Below, piece by piece: positions 62,701 through 64,000 of a DNA stretch of 64,000 nucleotides. The notes below the pieces were generated by a model. The model saw only the letters and a program-made list of their open reading frames with translations, was not told the DNA's origin and ran no database searches. The first letter of the stretch is position 1. Each line of letters opens with the position of its first letter. The DNA lies in assembly GCA_026874595.1 (NCBI GenBank), contig CM049308.1, positions 78,478,124 through 78,542,123 of the forward strand, given 5' to 3'. Made by a program: the position numbers and the translations under genes. This DNA is from Sipunculus nudus. Lineage: Eukaryota > Annelida > Sipuncula > Golfingiida > Sipunculidae.

Positions 62701-64000
62701 CATAAACACCTATACACATATAAAACTGTTCCAAGTAGATATAACATAAATCACACACAAATTTGTCAACAAATCATTCAAACTGATCAGTCTTTGAAAA
62801 CGAATTGTAAACTGTATTTTGATAATGTTTGGAATATTTCAATCTCAATACAAAATAATATTAACATACTATTATATAGCAATGGAGCAGCCATGAAAGG
62901 ACCAGAAATTTACAATGCAGTCAATCTCTTAACACCAGTGAGATTGTTTTTATTAGAATGTGACTTACTTTTTCCAGGAAAAGGTGTCTGAAGGTATCCA
63001 GTCCAAGAGCGTGGTGTTCCTTGCTCTTGGCCTGGTTTAGGAACCATGTGAATAGCTCATCACAGCACTGGGGGTCCTTGGCTAGACAGCCCCATAATGT
63101 GTCCACCTGGTCCAGGCTCAGCCCTGCAAAACATTAATTATTAATGATAATGACATTAATTCATAAACTGACAGACAGGAGAACAATGTCTGGTAATGTA
63201 AACCAAGAAATATGTATGTTTGCATTTTTTCTGTGATTTGTAAGGATATGTATGGTTCTTCTGAGTCAGGTGGTCTTCATGACTCTGAAAGACATGTTAC
63301 ATTATCCCTTTTTTACTATAAAGAAGATATCATATGATCCTCCAGGGATATGATATATGACAAAATCTGTTTGTTCTGGCACTTAAACATATTTATTACA
63401 ACCTATACATACAATGAAATATGTATGCTTTGAGAACATACGTCACAATTATATACCACAATAAAATAAAAGGTACTCACTGAATGTGTCTGGGGATCCC
63501 ATTATTGAGAACACACAGGTCAGAAACTGAAGACGCACTTGAATTTCCTCCTTATAACTATACCTGAGGTACAAAAAAGAACATTGTGTAGGGGATACAC
63601 TTCCTTACATCATGGCACAGATGTAACAGCTAGTAAATTTCAATCCCTCTTTTAACATATATAAGAAGCCATGACACCATACCTAAGCAGGAACAAAGAT
63701 CATAAAAATCACATTTAAATTATATAAAATTTTAAGTAACATTTTAAGAATTTTTAAAAATTAACATCTGTGTATTATTATAGTCAGAGGTAAATGAGGA
63801 AAAATAATAAATTTTAGAAACTGAGAATTCCTGATATTTATTAATCCTGGCACACATTTTAATACCAATTAAGGCCAATAGGAGCTTCACACTCACAGGG
63901 TATTGCCTGGCCTACTGCCTTTCCTGGATGTGTCAGTAAAGTGCTTGAGATCATTGAAAAAATGCTTCATCATATCTAGCTCTCTCTCAGCTCTCCTGCA
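553..64000 (-). CDS. USP34: USP34-like ubiquitin carboxyl-terminal hydrolase (gene span, partial at both ends)
   Basis: A large deubiquitinase that removes ubiquitin through a papain-like Cys-His-Asn/Asp site. The vertebrate family member is linked to Wnt/axin signalling and the DNA damage response. I see 38 internal exons, read from high to low coordinates, all with GT-AG borders. They join in phase over 4,614 nt (1,538 codons) with no stop, against roughly 3,500 residues in vertebrate USP34. The order is an N-terminal helical-repeat-like part (exons 1-19), then the USP domain (exons 21-31), then C-terminal helical sequence (exons 32-38). The Cys box NLGATCY is in exon 21 (Cys codon 42196-42198), the His box GTADGGHYYSFIRD in exon 28 (His codon 36806-36808), and YLFNDAEV in exon 29. 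The start, stop and both termini lie outside the window. Orthology rests on exon-by-exon similarity recalled from the vertebrate protein, which also excludes USP9X and USP24 as better fits. The intron between exons 37 and 38 (30.5 kb) contains oppositely oriented genes. Confidence 0.95.
718..3502. other. Start of USP34 giant intron, no gene seen
   Basis: AT-rich intron between USP34 exon 38 and PHYHIPL-like copy A. I see only short chance ORFs, with no conserved motif and no clear repeat. A 5' exon and promoter for copy A should lie here, but I cannot pick them out. Confidence 0.6.
3512..3788 (+). CDS. Copy A exon 1: FN3-like domain
   Basis: Begins MQVNTDIEVTHISRNKVNF and ends YQNFRA plus one base before a GTACTG donor. 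A CTTTCAG acceptor sits at 3496-3502, nine bases before the ATG. Confidence 0.85.
3512..6233 (+). CDS. PHYHIP/PHYHIPL-like protein, copy A (two-exon gene span)
   Basis: Related to phytanoyl-CoA-hydroxylase-interacting protein and its paralog PHYHIPL, whose biochemical role is poorly defined. The coding sequence is 3512-3788 joined to 5563-6233 (948 nt, 315 aa), in phase and with no internal stop. Residues 1-92 form an FN3-like domain (KVNFQWEKPD ... YQNFRA). The rest is the PHYHIP C-terminal domain, with NLYFSDFYC, HYVTLIL, FCQQHLLKLD and a cysteine pair at the C-terminus (CLKC). Human PHYHIP is about 330 aa, so the length fits. The start was chosen at an ATG just after an acceptor, as in copy C; an upstream non-coding exon is likely but not seen. 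It lies antisense in a USP34 intron, and its own intron carries a TIR transposon (3836-5267). Confidence 0.85.
3836..5267. mobile_element. Non-autonomous TIR element (Tigger/pogo-like ends), TA target duplication
   Basis: Left end CAGTAAAACCTGAGAG and right end CTTGGTTCAGGTTTCACTG are imperfect inverted repeats flanked by TA on both sides. CAGTGAAACC-type termini are known from Tigger/pogo elements. No transposase ORF is visible. It contains a (TA)n run at 4003-4032 and sits in the intron of copy A. Confidence 0.75.
4003..4032. repeat. (TA)n microsatellite
   Basis: A pure alternating TA run inside the TIR element. Confidence 0.95.
5563..6233 (+). CDS. Copy A exon 2: PHYHIP C-terminal domain
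   Basis: After a TATTTCAG acceptor it reads VYSLNQLQKLYEKA. It continues through MRPYTKDNHGDPGNPANLQL and NLYFSDFYC to a TAA at 6231-6233. The block matches the PHYHIPL region KDNSGSHGSP...LEGIFFS...NLYFGDFYC. Confidence 0.88.
6234..7390. other. Intergenic, PHYHIPL-like copies A to B, nothing recognised
   Basis: AT-rich sequence after the copy A stop. It presumably holds the 3' UTR of copy A; no other feature was seen. Confidence 0.6.
7391..7450. repeat. (AG)n microsatellite
   Basis: About 48 bp of uninterrupted AG, then a TA break and more AG. Confidence 0.95.
7541..10600. mobile_element. TIR element with CAGTGAAACCCC-type ends, carrying a nested HINE-like element
   Basis: Left end CAGTGAAACCCC and right end GGGGTTTCCCTA are near inverted repeats flanked by TA (7539-7540 and 10601-10602). 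Subterminal GGGTTGGACACTCC and GGGATGGACACCC support one unit. The HINE-like element at 8606-10056 lies inside, so the host is about 1.6 kb without it. No transposase is visible. Confidence 0.6.
8606..10056 (+). mobile_element. HINE/pearl-like element, family 1, copy 1
   Basis: The 5' end is TATCCGCCAAAAC followed by its own inverted copy (GTTTTGCGGATA). The core holds alternating ~148/131-bp units, each centred on the palindrome GGTGGCGCCACC. The 3' end has a subterminal TTTTGGCGGATA, a hairpin (GTAGT...CTAGTCGACTAC) and terminal ATTCTAG|TT. This is the layout of non-autonomous Helentrons. ORFs inside are repeat translations, not genes. Confidence 0.75.
10948..11257 (+). pseudogene. Copy B FN3-like exon with in-frame TGA
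   Basis: About 70 codons align with copy C up to KKESY, then a TGA. After it the same frame continues (AELMFMKP ... KIFQNFRA) to an AGAGCAG|GTAGGC donor. The acceptor is uncertain; CATTATAG just before 10928 is a candidate. Confidence 0.75.
11555..13019 (-). mobile_element. HINE/pearl-like element, family 1, copy 2
   Basis: The same family in opposite orientation to copy 1. It starts AACTAGAATACGGGTAGTCG and ends GTTTTGGCGGATACA. It lies in the intron of PHYHIPL-like copy B and has several GGTGGCGCCACC-type palindromes, some degenerate. Confidence 0.75.
13083..13501 (+). pseudogene. Copy B truncated PHYHIP C-terminal exon
   Basis: Starts after TTTTTCAG with VYSTNELKMLHNKAVQLL and includes YQDGIMRPYTKDNHGDQGNP. 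Homology stops near 13449, where a pyrimidine-rich tract (TTTCTTTCTCTCTCTCC) takes over. This looks like a deletion or insertion breakpoint. Confidence 0.8.
13502..14029. other. After copy B, no gene; short (AT)n at 13941-13960
   Basis: No continuation of the lost PHYHIP C-terminus is visible here. There is a short AT microsatellite near 13941-13960. Confidence 0.6.
14030..14330 (-). mobile_element. HINE/pearl-like element, family 1, truncated copy
   Basis: Only the 5'-terminal part is present, ending at 14330 with TTTCGGCAGATACA, plus one core unit with a decayed palindrome (GGCACCACCTGCC). Confidence 0.6.
14331..14751. other. Repeat-derived or unclassified sequence
   Basis: GC content and TGATGCAGGTGTTGCCACA / GATGCAGATGGTGCCACCA motifs resemble HINE core units, but no ends can be set. 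The long minus-strand ORF here (14024-14656) looks like repeat translation. Confidence 0.4.
14752..14975 (-). mobile_element. Truncated HINE-like element, family 3, second copy
   Basis: Collinear with 88-345, with scattered differences. It ends in the GCTCAG/CTGAGC palindrome followed by AAAAA. Confidence 0.6.
15010..15354. repeat. Interspersed repeat, left piece, interrupted by HINE-like insertion
   Basis: Starts GAGCACCAAAAAGGTGC. A related copy begins at 40618 (GAGCACCAAAAGAGTGC ... TGACCTC...ATTAAAT). Its 3' part (GACCT...GTAGGGTTTTTCCTC) recurs at 16370-16500, on the other side of the 15355-16359 insertion. Confidence 0.55.
15355..16359 (-). mobile_element. HINE/pearl-like element, family 2, with ~290-bp tandem core
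   Basis: On the minus strand the 5' end is TAGCCCTCAGCCCTTAGG with a back-folding copy. The core has about 2.5 units of a 283-302-bp repeat (CCCATCTTC..ACTTGA at 15599, 15882 and 16184). The 3' end has subterminal GGCTGAGGGC, then hairpin GTCAGC-TTCT-GCTGA and terminal ATTCTAG|TT. The ends match the architecture of family 1. Confidence 0.7.
16600..18748. other. Intergenic, nothing recognised
   Basis: AT-rich, non-coding by eye: only short ORFs without motifs and no clear repeat structure. Confidence 0.55.
18749..19898 (-). mobile_element. HINE/pearl-like element, family 1, copy 3
   Basis: Starts AACTAGAATATGGGTAGTCG and ends GCTTTGGCGGATACA. The core palindromes are GGTGGCACCACC and GGTGGCGCCACC. 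The orientation matches copies 2 and 4. Confidence 0.75.
19899..21530. other. Upstream of copy C, no gene seen
   Basis: No conserved ORF. A promoter or 5' UTR exon for copy C is expected in or near this stretch, but none can be assigned. Confidence 0.5.
21531..21828. mobile_element. MITE-like hairpin element, ~300 bp
   Basis: Long inverted ends: CATGCAGCAGTTATACAC at 21531 against GTGTATAACTTTAACTACTG at right, then CCAGATCTCCTTCGTTTTAA against TTAAAACAGAGGAGATCTGG. Together they span about 60 bp on each side. It lies ~100 bp upstream of the copy C start codon. The 89-aa ORF crossing it is probably fortuitous. Confidence 0.7.
21936..23631 (+). CDS. Copy C exon 1: FN3-like domain plus acidic repeat insert
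   Basis: 565 codons plus one base. A short FN3 exon like those of copies A and B has grown about six-fold internally, while both ends stay conserved (MQVN... and YQNFRA|GT). At least three back-to-back 20-residue units start MVENDTP, IAENDQS and MVENDPL, followed by MAENEPS. More degenerate ones lie on both sides. Confidence 0.87.
21936..25254 (+). CDS. PHYHIP/PHYHIPL-like protein with long acidic repeat insert, copy C (gene span)
   Basis: Exons 21936-23631, 23789-24025 and 24614-25254 join in phase into 2,574 nt (857 aa), or 778 aa if the middle exon is skipped. Residues 1 to about 90 are an FN3-like domain (HDSCNQVTFNWEKPDTP). Next come some 450 residues of acidic Glu/Asn/Thr/Ser-rich sequence with recurring M-V-E-N-D/E motifs, predicted disordered. 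The PHYHIP C-terminal domain follows (LYFSDFYC, HYVTLVLT, FCQQHLFELD, CSVC at the end). It is the best preserved copy. The start is the ATG just after a TTACAG acceptor, like copy A, so a 5' non-coding exon is likely. The function of the insert is unknown. Confidence 0.87.
23399..24107 (+). repeat. 394-bp tandem duplication covering exon end and donor
   Basis: 23399-23792 and 23793 onward are near-identical, with about ten visible differences in the coding part. Both end with the same GTGAGTGTGCATAAGTAAAAC intron start. The second copy forms the phase-preserving exon 23789-24025. Confidence 0.9.
23789..24025 (+). CDS. Copy C duplicated exon (phase 1-1, 79 codons)
   Basis: A near-identical tandem copy of the last ~233 nt of exon 1, shifted by 394 bp. 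It has an ATATTCAG acceptor and the same AGCAG|GTGAGT donor. Its length is a multiple of three and its phase fits both neighbours, so it can be included or skipped without a frameshift. Whether it is spliced in is inference. Confidence 0.7.
24614..25254 (+). CDS. Copy C last exon: PHYHIP C-terminal domain
   Basis: After a TTTATAG acceptor it reads VYSSDQLKQLHNKAVTF, then YQDGMMRPYIKDDHGDRGNP, LYFSDFYC and HYVTLVLTKTGSPADLFCQQ. The TGA stop is at 25252-25254. The terminal CSVCNL resembles the CKTCNIS ending of vertebrate PHYHIPL. Confidence 0.9.
25561..25627. repeat. (AT)n microsatellite
   Basis: About 60 bp of pure AT alternation downstream of copy C. Confidence 0.95.
26080..26545. repeat. 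Degenerate TGATGACCACC-type simple repeat
   Basis: A long run of irregular 12-20 bp units of the type TGATGAC(C)ACCC, including a 16-base C run at 26187-26202. It is a decayed minisatellite. Confidence 0.75.
26546..27759. other. Intronic/intergenic, nothing recognised
   Basis: AT-rich sequence between the copy C 3' flank and the next tandem array. No supported feature. Confidence 0.5.
27760..28195. repeat. ~60-bp-period degenerate tandem array, about 7 copies
   Basis: Units carry CATTAATATTCAT(A)CAGGTCAACAGTCATGAGCATTCTCCC with variation (AAGGTCAT, GAAGCCAAC). Adjacent 120-bp pairs match better than single units, suggesting higher-order structure. Confidence 0.75.
28683..31178. repeat. 40-bp minisatellite, about 62 copies
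   Basis: The consensus unit has GACACCATTCTAATGGAACA, TTCAGACACAGCAG and GTGACT, period 40 bp over 2.5 kb, with few variants (GGCGAC, GATACAGCA, GGAGCATTC). It ends about 12 bp before USP34 exon 37's donor side. Short frames through it, e.g. minus 30039-30248, are repeat artefacts. Confidence 0.97.
31191..31254 (-). CDS. USP34: USP34 window exon 37
   Basis: Encodes CEDEETYASLPAFRFIRKMF and SI, aligning with the SCVTRFVRTLLLI region. The GTGAGT donor opens the 30.5-kb intron, and a 40-bp minisatellite begins within about 15-20 nt of it. Confidence 0.9.
31960..32018 (-). CDS. USP34: USP34 window exon 36
   Basis: Encodes MFQRLVQHMLDQLKPTWQT, matching vertebrate MFQRLCIHVIQRLRP. It has an ATTCCAG acceptor and a GTTAGT donor, and is short but clearly placed. 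Confidence 0.9.
32419..32499 (-). CDS. USP34: USP34 window exon 35
   Basis: 27 codons: WFLGTMAEDDWWPQQILIKC and PIQMARA, matching WFLDRMADDDWWPMQILIKC. Confidence 0.95.
33298..33363 (-). CDS. USP34: USP34 window exon 34
   Basis: 22 codons: PTMLQWIELLTKQFN and ACPAACE, nearly identical to the vertebrate block. Confidence 0.95.
34068..34200 (-). CDS. USP34: USP34 window exon 33
   Basis: Encodes FMWQMCSYVPSTLPK, then LTIAKLGTSFVLETLIHAKE. It joins exon 32 through a split Gly codon. Confidence 0.95.
34850..34914 (-). CDS. USP34: USP34 window exon 32
   Basis: Encodes WIWQDNMQFLQDRNLFEHSY and F, close to vertebrate WIWHDNMQFLQDKNIFEHTY. Confidence 0.95.
35326..35460 (-). CDS. USP34: USP34 window exon 31: end of USP domain
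   Basis: 45 codons: TNSAYMLFYERIPAG, the typical AYMLFY end of USP domains. An acidic MEEEEEVLDV linker and IELSQELAD follow. Confidence 0.95.
35781..35834 (-). CDS. USP34: USP34 window exon 30
   Basis: 18 codons: SKTYDQVTDKFMDFSFEK, nearly identical to the vertebrate sequence. Phase 0 at both ends. Confidence 0.95.
36206..36284 (-). CDS. USP34: USP34 window exon 29: third catalytic residue
   Basis: Encodes YLFNDAEVKPFDPAQIAQEC and FGGEMT. The ND pair supplies the Asn/Asp of the USP triad. Joined to exon 28 it reads DKWYLFNDAEV. Confidence 0.95.
36750..36897 (-). CDS. USP34: USP34 window exon 28: USP His box
   Basis: Encodes SYDYELIGVTVHTGTADGGH, then YYSFIRD. The catalytic His codon is 36806-36808. 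The donor splits the Trp codon of DKW-YLF. Confidence 0.97.
37298..37479 (-). CDS. USP34: USP34 window exon 27
   Basis: Encodes ACFKRLPKILCFNTMRYTFN, MVTMMKEKVNTHFSFPLRLD and a short variable loop ending in SADS. Phase requires the donor after TCTG (CTG|GTGTGT), giving D-I-E-E across the junction. Confidence 0.95.
37968..38062 (-). CDS. USP34: USP34 window exon 26: USP finger CxxC
   Basis: Encodes ESLNEVTVKDTLEGDNMYTC and SECQKKVRAEK. The CSEC pair is the conserved zinc-finger-type half site of the USP fingers (vertebrate CSHC). Confidence 0.95.
39032..39109 (-). CDS. USP34: USP34 window exon 25
   Basis: 26 codons: DCQHVSRTKEEFYTVRCQV and SDMKNLY. Splice sites are CAG/GTAAGT. Confidence 0.95.
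39768..39824 (-). CDS. USP34: USP34 window exon 24
   Basis: 19 codons: KSLVKSLFGGVITNNVVSL. The FGG motif precedes the USP fingers region. Confidence 0.95.
40463..40609 (-). CDS. USP34: USP34 window exon 23
   Basis: 49 codons: ESERKAYNPRSFCKVYTMD, QPLNTGEQKDMTEFFTDLIS and KLEEMSPGL. It carries the QKDMTEFF USP signature. An interspersed repeat begins within a few bases of its acceptor. Confidence 0.96.
40612..40900. repeat. Interspersed repeat next to exon 23 acceptor
   Basis: Resembles 15010-15354: GAGCACCAAAAGAGTGC, TGACCTC(TCA)TCTAATTAAAT, TTCAGGTGAGAAATTTTACT. It starts almost at the exon 23 acceptor, so the polypyrimidine tract may derive from it. Confidence 0.55.
41762..41827 (-). CDS. 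USP34: USP34 window exon 22
   Basis: 22 codons: CSNNDAHKGTLMELQKMFAY and LL. It matches vertebrate TTLLELQKMFTYLM in the USP thumb. Phase 0 at both ends. Confidence 0.93.
42127..42290 (-). CDS. USP34: USP34 window exon 21: USP Cys box
   Basis: Encodes WNHWPHEDGRSKCGFVGL, then TNLGATCYMATCMQHLYMIP. The nucleophilic cysteine of NLGATCY is the codon at 42196-42198. The start of the peptidase C19 fold is intact, so catalytic competence is expected. Confidence 0.97.
42530..42712. repeat. ~57-bp tandem repeat, 3 copies
   Basis: Three close copies of CTGACTAATTCTATGAAACTTTT...AATTACTTTAAA...GAAAGTAAATT. They lie in the intron between exons 20 and 21. Confidence 0.85.
42846..43029 (-). CDS. USP34: USP34 window exon 20
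   Basis: Encodes KFLTEVFWLLFALPSQ, then RTAAYDLLVEMVKGSVENY and HMVLDQHKK. It immediately precedes the catalytic domain, and the vertebrate RAAAYDLLVEMVKGSVENY is nearly identical. Confidence 0.95.
43330..44290 (-). other. Cluster of unassigned minus-strand ORF fragments
   Basis: Several adjacent minus-strand ORFs of 60-73 codons in different frames, e.g. 43337-43528 (MKMLPLSRINHMDSADV...) and 43760-43963 (MDAMKSQAEQVTQIVRKAA...). The composition is more protein-like than the surroundings. They may be one decayed gene or retrocopy with frameshifts. I do not recognise the family. Confidence 0.35.
44290..46095. repeat. Diverged ~330-bp repeat units interrupted by a HINE-like element
   Basis: Sequence around 44350-44640 and 45655-45960 is collinear (ATATAGTATTCATTGAATTC, GCATATGATTT..AAGGC, GACTTATCTGAA, GTCATTAAACAGAGGTG, ACCTGCAGGTGATAATCA). 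The element at 44683-45652 sits between them. Confidence 0.65.
44683..45652 (-). mobile_element. HINE/pearl-like element, family 4, with ~180-bp tandem core
   Basis: On the minus strand: 5' end TATGCCCCTGCC with back-folding GGCCGGGGCATA. The core has about five ~180-bp units (CTGCAGGCATTG at about 45017, 45199, 45379 and 45559). The 3' end has subterminal GCCCCACCGCCTGGGGCAT, hairpin GTGTC-GTTCA-GACAC and terminal ATCTTG|TT. No coding capacity. Confidence 0.7.
46207..46400. repeat. 118-bp tandem duplication at exon 19 donor
   Basis: Two direct copies cover the last exon 19 bases, the donor, and about 65 bp of intron (CTATACTGCACTGTT... shared). Confidence 0.85.
46214..46262 (-). pseudogene. 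Partial duplicate of exon 19 3' end with its own splice donor
   Basis: This stretch repeats the end of exon 19 (MVMKHNPPYRTSPDGQ), followed by a GTACAG donor. It is offset by exactly 118 bp, and the intron sequence after the donor is copied too. No strong acceptor precedes it, so it is probably not spliced in, but it could act as a decoy donor. Confidence 0.8.
46332..46616 (-). CDS. USP34: USP34 window exon 19
   Basis: 95 codons: CRDYFWLACRLVDSISLDD, DLNILAQQLAEAVMTRSYLE, EDEGLVGLLSLCTMVMKHNP and TSPDGQ. It is strongly similar to the vertebrate block ending KHKPPFKFSREGQ. The last ~49 nt plus donor are repeated 118 bp downstream. Confidence 0.95.
46820..46975 (-). CDS. USP34: USP34 window exon 18
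   Basis: 52 codons: PGVRKEATKGIYKMVLG, LLQQILASLLISVKDAQSMK and RKKE. Phase 0 at both ends. Confidence 0.92.
47501..47625 (-). CDS. USP34: USP34 window exon 17
   Basis: Encodes VVHYALSFLVCLVHSCVE and SDNFSSWLKRLTLEAPE, matching the SDHLQDWLKKLTLLIPE block. The donor is GTATGC. Confidence 0.92.
47753..47800. repeat. (GA)n-rich microsatellite
   Basis: Imperfect GAGAGA run in the intron between exons 16 and 17. Confidence 0.9.
48086..48129 (-). CDS. USP34: USP34 window exon 16 (short)
   Basis: A 44-nt exon encoding RDVSQWHTGSWGRTE across its junctions. It has a TTTGCAG acceptor and a GTAAAT donor. The placement is supported because phase is kept on both sides. Confidence 0.85.
48467..48543 (-). 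CDS. USP34: USP34 window exon 15
   Basis: Encodes TILEMLEVQPVLKAVMSILY and EAAMP. It aligns only weakly with vertebrate USP34, but phase, splice sites and position fit. Confidence 0.85.
48972..49142 (-). CDS. USP34: USP34 window exon 14
   Basis: 57 codons: WNLDCLAYLLRLMNQFAV, a DDVFETFESPRKR segment and LIIPKLNE. It aligns with vertebrate WQLDCLACLLKLICQFAV. Confidence 0.93.
49659..49745 (-). CDS. USP34: USP34 window exon 13
   Basis: 29 codons: FVKHGGLKHLFEVFMSGTLQ and a DTWNE ending, matching FVAAGGLQQLLEIFNSGIL. The donor is GTACTT. Confidence 0.92.
50136..50228 (-). CDS. USP34: USP34 window exon 12
   Basis: 31 codons: LRSYRESRVGSSDSELSVDD and an acidic EEIWS tail. It corresponds to the serine/acidic linker of the vertebrate protein. 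Phase 0 at both ends. Confidence 0.88.
50409..50770 (-). repeat. 87-bp tandem array, four copies plus a partial, with splice-site-like motifs
   Basis: TTTACCTCTG starts at 50411, 50497, 50584, 50671 and 50757. On the minus strand each full unit reads CTTACAG|AAGCACACTAACAGAG|GTAAAT (the first has TTATAG). That is an acceptor, a 16-nt insert and a donor. It lies upstream of exon 12. Confidence 0.85.
51258..52442 (-). mobile_element. HINE/pearl-like element, family 1, copy 4
   Basis: Starts AACTAGAATACGGGTAGTCG and ends GTTTTGGCAGATACA. The core has GGTGGCGCCACC palindromes at about 51839 and 51967, plus decayed ones. It lies in the USP34 intron between exons 11 and 12. Confidence 0.75.
52999..54440 (-). 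pseudogene. Decayed pogo/CENP-B-type DDE transposase
   Basis: Read from high to low: an N-terminal fragment with GHFSTGDRARIGRSAV (54206-54436), a CENPB-type HTH fragment with VITKSWARSLLRHMGFVQRK (53795-54046), and a DDE fragment with SFDQTGCQLTP and KRQITLLLSVT (53518-53907). Then come LIYAGKANRC..FPADLNVTCSPNHWS (53391-53576) and PLDLSLNKEYKQELKALYHE (52999-53280). The fragments lie in different frames, so several frameshifts have broken it. Protein similarity is to pogo-like transposases with a DDE_1 domain. The N-terminal fragment and the middle of the DDE domain are the least certain. TIRs could not be fixed. Confidence 0.8.
54441..55400. other. Flank of the dead transposase and intron start
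   Basis: GC is somewhat higher up to about 54850, so this may be part of the same element. Nothing else recognised before exon 11. Confidence 0.4.
55401..55535 (-). CDS. USP34: USP34 window exon 11
   Basis: 45 codons: DWNHLLDAQKPHKLMYSLQI then VESLSRLPKHRRKSV, aligning with vertebrate FNWKELLKIKSAHKLLYALEI. The next intron (50229-55400) is 5.2 kb and full of repeats. Confidence 0.93.
55536..56397 (-). other. USP34 intron between exons 10 and 11
   Basis: About 860 bp with diverged AAGGTCA...TCATAGGTCA-type stretches (55865-55900, 56190-56230). No gene or clear element. Confidence 0.5.
56398..56520 (-). CDS. USP34: USP34 window exon 10
   Basis: 41 codons containing SRRVWELLMLLPTNPAM, almost identical to the vertebrate block. 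Phase 0 at both ends. Confidence 0.94.
56728..56968. repeat. 48-bp tandem repeat, about five copies
   Basis: Units of the type AACTGTAAGGGTATAAACAG then TAGAACAATACCTACACATA and AAACACTG. They lie in the intron between exons 9 and 10. Confidence 0.85.
57121..57309 (-). CDS. USP34: USP34 window exon 9
   Basis: 63 codons: LVYVSVGASR, KIPMMLLLAEPHFDNLFNLL, and HFKCSECGR at the 3' end. The CSEC pair is not evidently conserved in vertebrate USP34. Phase 0 at both ends. Confidence 0.93.
57420..57778. repeat. Degenerate ~48-bp array derived from or related to exon 8 donor, outer part
   Basis: Units resemble CTCTGAATAAATACCTGTAG and ATCTCTAATTACCTACATTAAA. They decay with distance from exon 8 and are cut by the TIR element starting at about 57781. 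Confidence 0.65.
57781..59521. mobile_element. TIR element, ~1.74 kb, TA target duplication, with internal direct repeats
   Basis: Left CCGTTTTTTCTCAAATAATTC and right ATTCCGAATTATTTGAGAA + AATACGG are near-perfect inverted ends next to TA. The flanks join into one continuous tandem array (ATCTCTAAT / CCCACATTAAA), which confirms the boundaries. It contains two ~240-bp direct repeats (58357-58600 and 58864-59107). Each has a GC-rich block, GTGCGCGCAGCGAGGGCCGC. No transposase is visible. Confidence 0.8.
59527..59767. repeat. Degenerate ~48-bp array adjacent to exon 8 donor, inner part
   Basis: Five to six units of CTCTGAATAAATACCTGTAGA + TCTCTAAT..CTACATTAAA. The last unit runs straight into exon 8 (AAAAAATAC|CTGTAGATCTCTG), so on the minus strand most units carry a GATCTACAG|GTATTTA-like donor. 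Confidence 0.8.
59768..60025 (-). CDS. USP34: USP34 window exon 8
   Basis: 86 codons: EMLSSDLVAELRAEVTRWW, a glutamine-rich run (QRQQKQQQQQ), then PIRMITLGQELTVD and MQFRDLQ. It resembles the ubiquitin-like segment of the vertebrate protein. Its 3' junction (GATCTACAG|GTATTT) recurs as degenerate units of an intronic tandem array immediately downstream. Confidence 0.93.
60632..60835 (-). CDS. USP34: USP34 window exon 7
   Basis: 68 codons including LLVIQRGLLLLTTHLESFRK, RYAFHLRNWQL and VVLQPAGSSAK. The exon is phase 0 at both ends and is one of the best conserved blocks. Confidence 0.95.
61360..61445 (-). CDS. USP34: USP34 window exon 6
   Basis: Encodes GSGILEKEEEFVSHCMDSL and KASSSLEK, with an ATTATAG acceptor and a GTAAAT donor. 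Joined to exon 5 it reads N-Y-G-S-G. Confidence 0.92.
61908..62007 (-). CDS. USP34: USP34 window exon 5
   Basis: Encodes MSQVWGIALRAQSTDVS and AVQYLNNYYIN, matching the vertebrate FWGIALRAQSGDVS block. The donor is GTAAGT. Confidence 0.93.
62484..62600 (-). CDS. USP34: USP34 window exon 4
   Basis: Encodes MPQLEPESMSMVGLNLFTQL and CHLARIANASL. It is 39 codons long, phase 0 at both ends, with a GTACAG donor. Confidence 0.94.
62969..63123 (-). CDS. USP34: USP34 window exon 3
   Basis: Encodes RLSLDQVDTLWGCL, then FTWFLNQAKSKEHHALGLDT and HLFLEK. It has a TTGCAG acceptor and a GTAAGT donor, and ends in phase 0. Confidence 0.94.
63481..63563 (-). CDS. USP34: USP34 window exon 2
   Basis: Encodes YSYKEEIQVRLQFLTCVFS and a GSPDTF ending. 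It has a CAG acceptor and a GTGAGT donor, and joins exon 1 as CT|G TAT. Confidence 0.93.
63897..64000 (-). CDS. USP34: USP34 window exon 1 (partial)
   Basis: The exon runs off the right edge. It encodes AERELDMMKHFFNDL, nearly identical to the vertebrate protein, then a serine/glycine-rich stretch. It ends at a GTGAGT donor two bases into a codon (phase 2). Confidence 0.9.

Larger units (their letters stand above)
60026..63896 (-). other. USP34 introns between exons 8 and 1
   Basis: The introns (60026-60631, 60836-61359, 61446-61907, 62008-62483, 62601-62968, 63124-63480 and 63564-63896) are AT-rich with no recognisable element. Confidence 0.6.

Overview
This window is animal nuclear DNA: AT-rich, intron-dense with consensus GT/AG splice sites, and full of transposons and tandem repeats. 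By protein similarity recalled from memory, the main gene is an ortholog of the vertebrate ubiquitin-specific protease USP34, on the minus strand and running off both ends. I could place 38 consecutive internal exons (64000 down to 553). They total 4,614 coding nt (1,538 codons), join in phase at every junction and contain no internal stop. All three catalytic boxes are present. The repeats include several families built like HINE/pearl elements (non-autonomous Helentrons with a tandem-repeat core), which are well known from bivalve molluscs. A mollusc or other lophotrochozoan is my best guess, but the species cannot be read from the sequence.

The 30.5-kb USP34 intron between window exons 37 and 38 (718-31190) holds a tandem cluster of three genes on the opposite strand. 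They resemble phytanoyl-CoA-hydroxylase-interacting protein-like (PHYHIP/PHYHIPL). Copy A (3512-6233) is a compact two-exon gene with an intact frame (315 aa). Copy B (10948-13501) has an in-frame TGA in its FN3 exon and a truncated C-terminal exon, and looks like a pseudogene. Copy C (21936-25254) is intact. Its first exon has grown by several hundred codons of acidic repeats with a partly visible 20-residue period, and it has gained an extra exon by a 394-bp tandem duplication that keeps phase (857 aa with that exon).

Region by region: 553-717 USP34 exon 38; 718-31190 the giant intron with the PHYHIPL-like cluster, TIR elements (3836-5267, 7541-10600, 21531-21828), HINE-like elements (8606-10056, 11555-13019, 14030-14330, 15355-16359, 18749-19898) and a 2.5-kb, 40-bp-period minisatellite (28683-31178) touching exon 37; 31191-42290 the C-terminal part of the USP34 core, including the USP catalytic domain (exons 21-31); 42846-50228 exons 12-20 with repeat-filled introns; 50229-55400 an intron with an 87-bp tandem array, a HINE-like copy and a dead pogo/CENP-B-type transposase; 55401-64000 exons 1-11, with a 1.75-kb TIR element inserted in an array that appears related to the exon 8 splice donor.

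Several USP34 introns carry tandem repeats that contain, or directly abut, splice-donor sequences (exons 8, 19 and 37, and the intron before exon 12). USP34 and the PHYHIPL-like genes have no evident shared pathway. Their relation is positional: the cluster would be transcribed antisense inside a USP34 intron.
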